Shown one piece after another: positions 7,966 to 9,734 of a DNA stretch of 9,734 bases. A program made the translations under genes and the position numbers. The DNA is from Pseudomonadota bacterium (GTDB taxonomy: Bacteria; Pseudomonadota; Alphaproteobacteria; Rhizobiales; Devosiaceae). Location of the stretch: NCBI GenBank assembly GCA_023437755.1, contig JAEZFJ010000082.1, positions 1 through 9,734 of the forward strand, in the 5' to 3' direction. A model generated the notes under the pieces. It had not been told where the DNA came from. It saw only the letters and a list, made by a program, of their open reading frames with translations, and did not search any database. The number at the start of each line of letters is the position of its first letter. Position 1 is the stretch's first letter.

Positions 7966-7995
7966 TTGACCATGGCCGTTGTCGCAGCTTATAGA
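7966..7995 (+). promoter_or_regulatory. prfC: Sigma-70-type promoter of prfC
   Basis: TTGACC (7966-7971, five of six matches to TTGACA) is followed after 18 bases by TATAGA (7990-7995, four of six matches to TATAAT). The expected start near 8002 leaves a leader of about 55 bases before the prfC ATG at 8058. The rest of the 7832-8057 gap shows no gene and no clear terminator for the Hpt gene; a short CGGTG/CACCG hairpin near 7878-7892 lacks a T-run. Confidence 0.5.
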
Positions 7996-7999
7996 GCGC

Positions 8000-8009
8000 C
8001 CATATATGG
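8000..8009. repeat. 10-bp perfect palindrome at the predicted prfC transcription start
   Basis: CCATATATGG is a perfect palindrome directly over the expected start of prfC transcription. It could be an operator half or just the AT-rich initiation zone. Function is unknown and chance is quite possible. Confidence 0.25.
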
Positions 8010-8057
8010 CCATGACGCGTGCCGCTTGCCCGAGCGGCCACAACCTCAGCAGATTCC

Positions 8058-9650
8058 ATGTCGCTTGCTACTTCCGCCGAGGCGTCGCCTCGTGCCGCTC
8101 TTGAACCGTTCCGCACCCGGCGAACCTTTGCGATCATCTCGCACCCGGACGCCGGCAAGACGACGCTGACCGAGCGGCTGCTTGCCGCTGCCGGCGCCAT
8201 CCAGTCGGCTGGTGCCGTGCGCGGCAAGGCAGGGCAGCGCTCCACCCGTTCGGACTGGATGGAAATGGAGCAGCAGCGCGGCATCTCCATCACCTCCTCG
8301 GTGATGACCTTCGAGTATGACGGGCTGACGCTCAACTTGCTCGACACGCCGGGCCACTCCGACTTCTCCGAAGACACCTACCGCACGCTGACTGCCGTCG
8401 ATGCCGCCATCATGGTGATCGACGCCGCCAAGGGCATCGAGTCCCAGACGCTGAAGCTGTTCGAGGTCTGTCGCCTGCGCGACATCCCGATCATCACCTT
8501 TATCAACAAGATCGATCGCGAGGGCCTGTCGCCTCTCGAGCTGATCGACGAGATCCAGGACAAGCTGGCGCTCGATCTCACGCCCGTGCTGTGGCCGGTG
8601 GGGCAGGGCGTCGATTTTGGCGGTTATATCGACCTCATCGAGAAGCGCGTCGTCAGCCCGCAGGGCAAGACACTGGCCGAGTACGACCAGCTCGAGGACC
8701 TGCTCGAGATCGACGACCTTGTCGAGAACCCGGTGTTCATGACCGCTCTTGAAACCCTGGAAATGGCGCAGGCCATGCTCCCGGCGTTCGATCTCGACAC
8801 CTTCCACAAGGGCCACCTCAGCCCGGTGTTGTTCGGCTCCGCCCTCAAGGGCGTGTCGGTGGCCGAACTCCTCCGTACCCTCGGCGACTGGGGTCCGGAC
8901 CCGCGGCCCCCGCCGGCCCTGCCCACGCCCATTGATCCTTCCGATCGCAAGGTCACCGGTTTCGTGTTCAAGGTGCAGCCGAACATGGACGCAAACCACC
9001 GCGACCGCATTGCCTTCGTCCGCCTGTGCTCCGGCAAGTTCGAACGTGGCATGCGCCTCAAGAACGTCCGCTCCGGCAAGGACATGGCGGTGTCCAACCC
9101 GATGTTCTTCTTCGGCAACAACCGTGAGCTGGCCGAGGAAGCGGTGGCGGGTGACATCGTCGGCATTCCCAATCACGGGACGTTGTCGGTGGGCGACACG
9201 CTGACCGAAGGTGCTGCCGTCAACGTCACCGGTATTCCGAACTTCGCGCCCGAGATCATCCGCCGTGTTCGCCTGACCGATCACATGAAGAGCAAGCAGA
9301 TGGCCAAGGCTCTGACCGACCTGTCGGAGGAGGGCGTGACCCAGGTATTCCGCCGCGTGGTCGGTGCCGACTGGATCGTCGGCGTCGTCGGCCAGTTGCA
9401 GCTCGAAGTGCTGAGCTCCCGCGTCGCCAAGGAATACGGCGTACCGATCGGCTTCGAGAGCATAGGCTTCGAGGTTGCGCGCTGGATTGAGAGCGACGAG
9501 CCGGAAGAGCTCAAGCGCTTCATCGCCGCCCAGAAGATGAACATTGCCGAGGACCGCAACGGCGCCCCGGTGTACCTCGCGCAGAACCAATGGTGGGCCG
9601 ATCGCGCCAAGCAGGACTGGCCGAAGCTGCGCTTTCTTACCACCAAGTAA
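8058..9650 (+). CDS. prfC: Peptide chain release factor 3 (RF3), GTPase
   Basis: RF3 is a cytoplasmic translational GTPase that helps remove RF1/RF2 from the ribosome after peptide release. The ATG at 8058 gives 530 residues, close to E. coli RF3 (529); a GTG at 8019 would add 13 unconserved residues. No strong Shine-Dalgarno is visible before either start. GTPase motifs are intact: G1 SHPDAGKTT (28-36), G2 region RGISITSSV (74-82) after the RF3-typical SDWMEMEQQ (65-73), G3 DTPGH (96-100), G4 NKID (150-153) and G5 SAL (261-263). H100 is the catalytic histidine position. SDFSEDTYRTLTAVD (101-115) and, in the C-terminal half, TGFVFKVQPNMDANHRDR and GIPNFAPE are strongly RF3-like and separate it from EF-G. 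No truncation or frameshift is seen. Its own promoter lies upstream and the next gene follows within 6 bp, suggesting cotranscription. Confidence 0.97.
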   Translation: MSLATSAEASPRAALEPFRTRRTFAIISHPDAGKTTLTERLLAAAGAIQSAGAVRGKAGQRSTRSDWMEMEQQRGISITSSVMTFEYDGLTLNLLDTPGHSDFSEDTYRTLTAVDAAIMVIDAAKGIESQTLKLFEVCRLRDIPIITFINKIDREGLSPLELIDEIQDKLALDLTPVLWPVGQGVDFGGYIDLIEKRVVSPQGKTLAEYDQLEDLLEIDDLVENPVFMTALETLEMAQAMLPAFDLDTFHKGHLSPVLFGSALKGVSVAELLRTLGDWGPDPRPPPALPTPIDPSDRKVTGFVFKVQPNMDANHRDRIAFVRLCSGKFERGMRLKNVRSGKDMAVSNPMFFFGNNRELAEEAVAGDIVGIPNHGTLSVGDTLTEGAAVNVTGIPNFAPEIIRRVRLTDHMKSKQMAKALTDLSEEGVTQVFRRVVGADWIVGVVGQLQLEVLSSRVAKEYGVPIGFESIGFEVARWIESDEPEELKRFIAAQKMNIAEDRNGAPVYLAQNQWWADRAKQDWPKLRFLTTK

Positions 9651-9655
9651 CGGCA

Positions 9656-9734
9656 TTGACCGCCGCACGCATAGACGAATTCGTGGAGGCGGTATCATCC
9701 GCCTTCGCCGATGGTTCGCTCGTCCGGCTCAAGC
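9656..9734 (+). CDS. Start of a downstream gene, possibly a methyltransferase (3' end missing)
   Basis: A frame opens five bases after the prfC stop with TTG at 9656 and stays open for 26 codons to the window edge. The product begins LTAARIDEFVEAV (first residue Met if used) and continues SSAFADGSLVRLK, an amphipathic start with natural-looking composition. GTG at 9683 is an alternative start, and no good ribosome site precedes either. The pattern of helix, then ADGSxVRLxL, recalls the N-terminus of a SAM-dependent methyltransferase family often seen in alphaproteobacteria, but this is from memory and too little is visible to be sure. Tight spacing suggests translation coupled to prfC. Confidence 0.45.
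   Translation, partial: MTAARIDEFVEAVSSAFADGSLVRLK

Noticed and set aside
8046..9698. A 550-codon minus-strand open frame across prfC
   Set aside because: It is in the same codon-complement register to prfC and open for the same reason; the prfC reading is unmistakable.
9686..9705. Hairpin AGGCGG/CCGCCT after prfC as a terminator
   Set aside because: It is short, has no T-run, and lies inside the next open frame.

Overview
The window looks like chromosomal DNA of a high-GC alphaproteobacterium, most likely of the order Hyphomicrobiales (Rhizobiales). The strongest clue is a very large membrane-anchored coiled-coil protein that resembles the growth pole ring protein (GPR of Agrobacterium, RgsE of Sinorhizobium), a family tied to unipolar growth in this order. 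A Devosia-like source is possible, but that is only an impression from composition and gene content. I see no rRNA, tRNA, CRISPR array, insertion sequence, phage or plasmid feature.

Layout. Positions 2-1180 (+) hold most of a major facilitator transporter of the phenylpropionate-permease type, whose start lies just outside the window. Positions 1181-1551 carry at most one small uncertain minus-strand ORF (1227-1487). A strong GC hairpin at 1552-1579 looks like a terminator usable from both sides. The minus strand from 7086 down to 1597 is one 1829-residue gene, the GPR/RgsE-like protein. It has two N-terminal membrane helices, about 1400 residues of 11-residue (hendecad) helical repeats, a proline-rich linker and a small conserved-looking C-terminal domain. 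Positions 7087-7438 are a divergent control region with a CtrA-like box, a candidate -10 and a GNRA-capped hairpin in the presumed gpr leader. On the plus strand follow a single-domain histidine phosphotransfer protein (7439-7831), a sigma-70-like promoter (7966-7995), prfC for peptide chain release factor 3 (8058-9650), and the first 26 codons of a further gene, possibly a methyltransferase (from 9656).

How they fit together. The transporter, prfC and the last partial gene look like ordinary chromosomal genes. The most interesting unit is the divergent pair: a giant polar-growth scaffold and a phosphorelay Hpt protein sharing about 350 bp of control DNA with a CtrA-like site. This suggests, without proving it, that the growth-pole protein is tied to cell-cycle phosphorelay control. 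The 33-bp tandem repeats inside the giant gene, two of them nearly identical, indicate that its coiled coil has changed length by repeat duplication.
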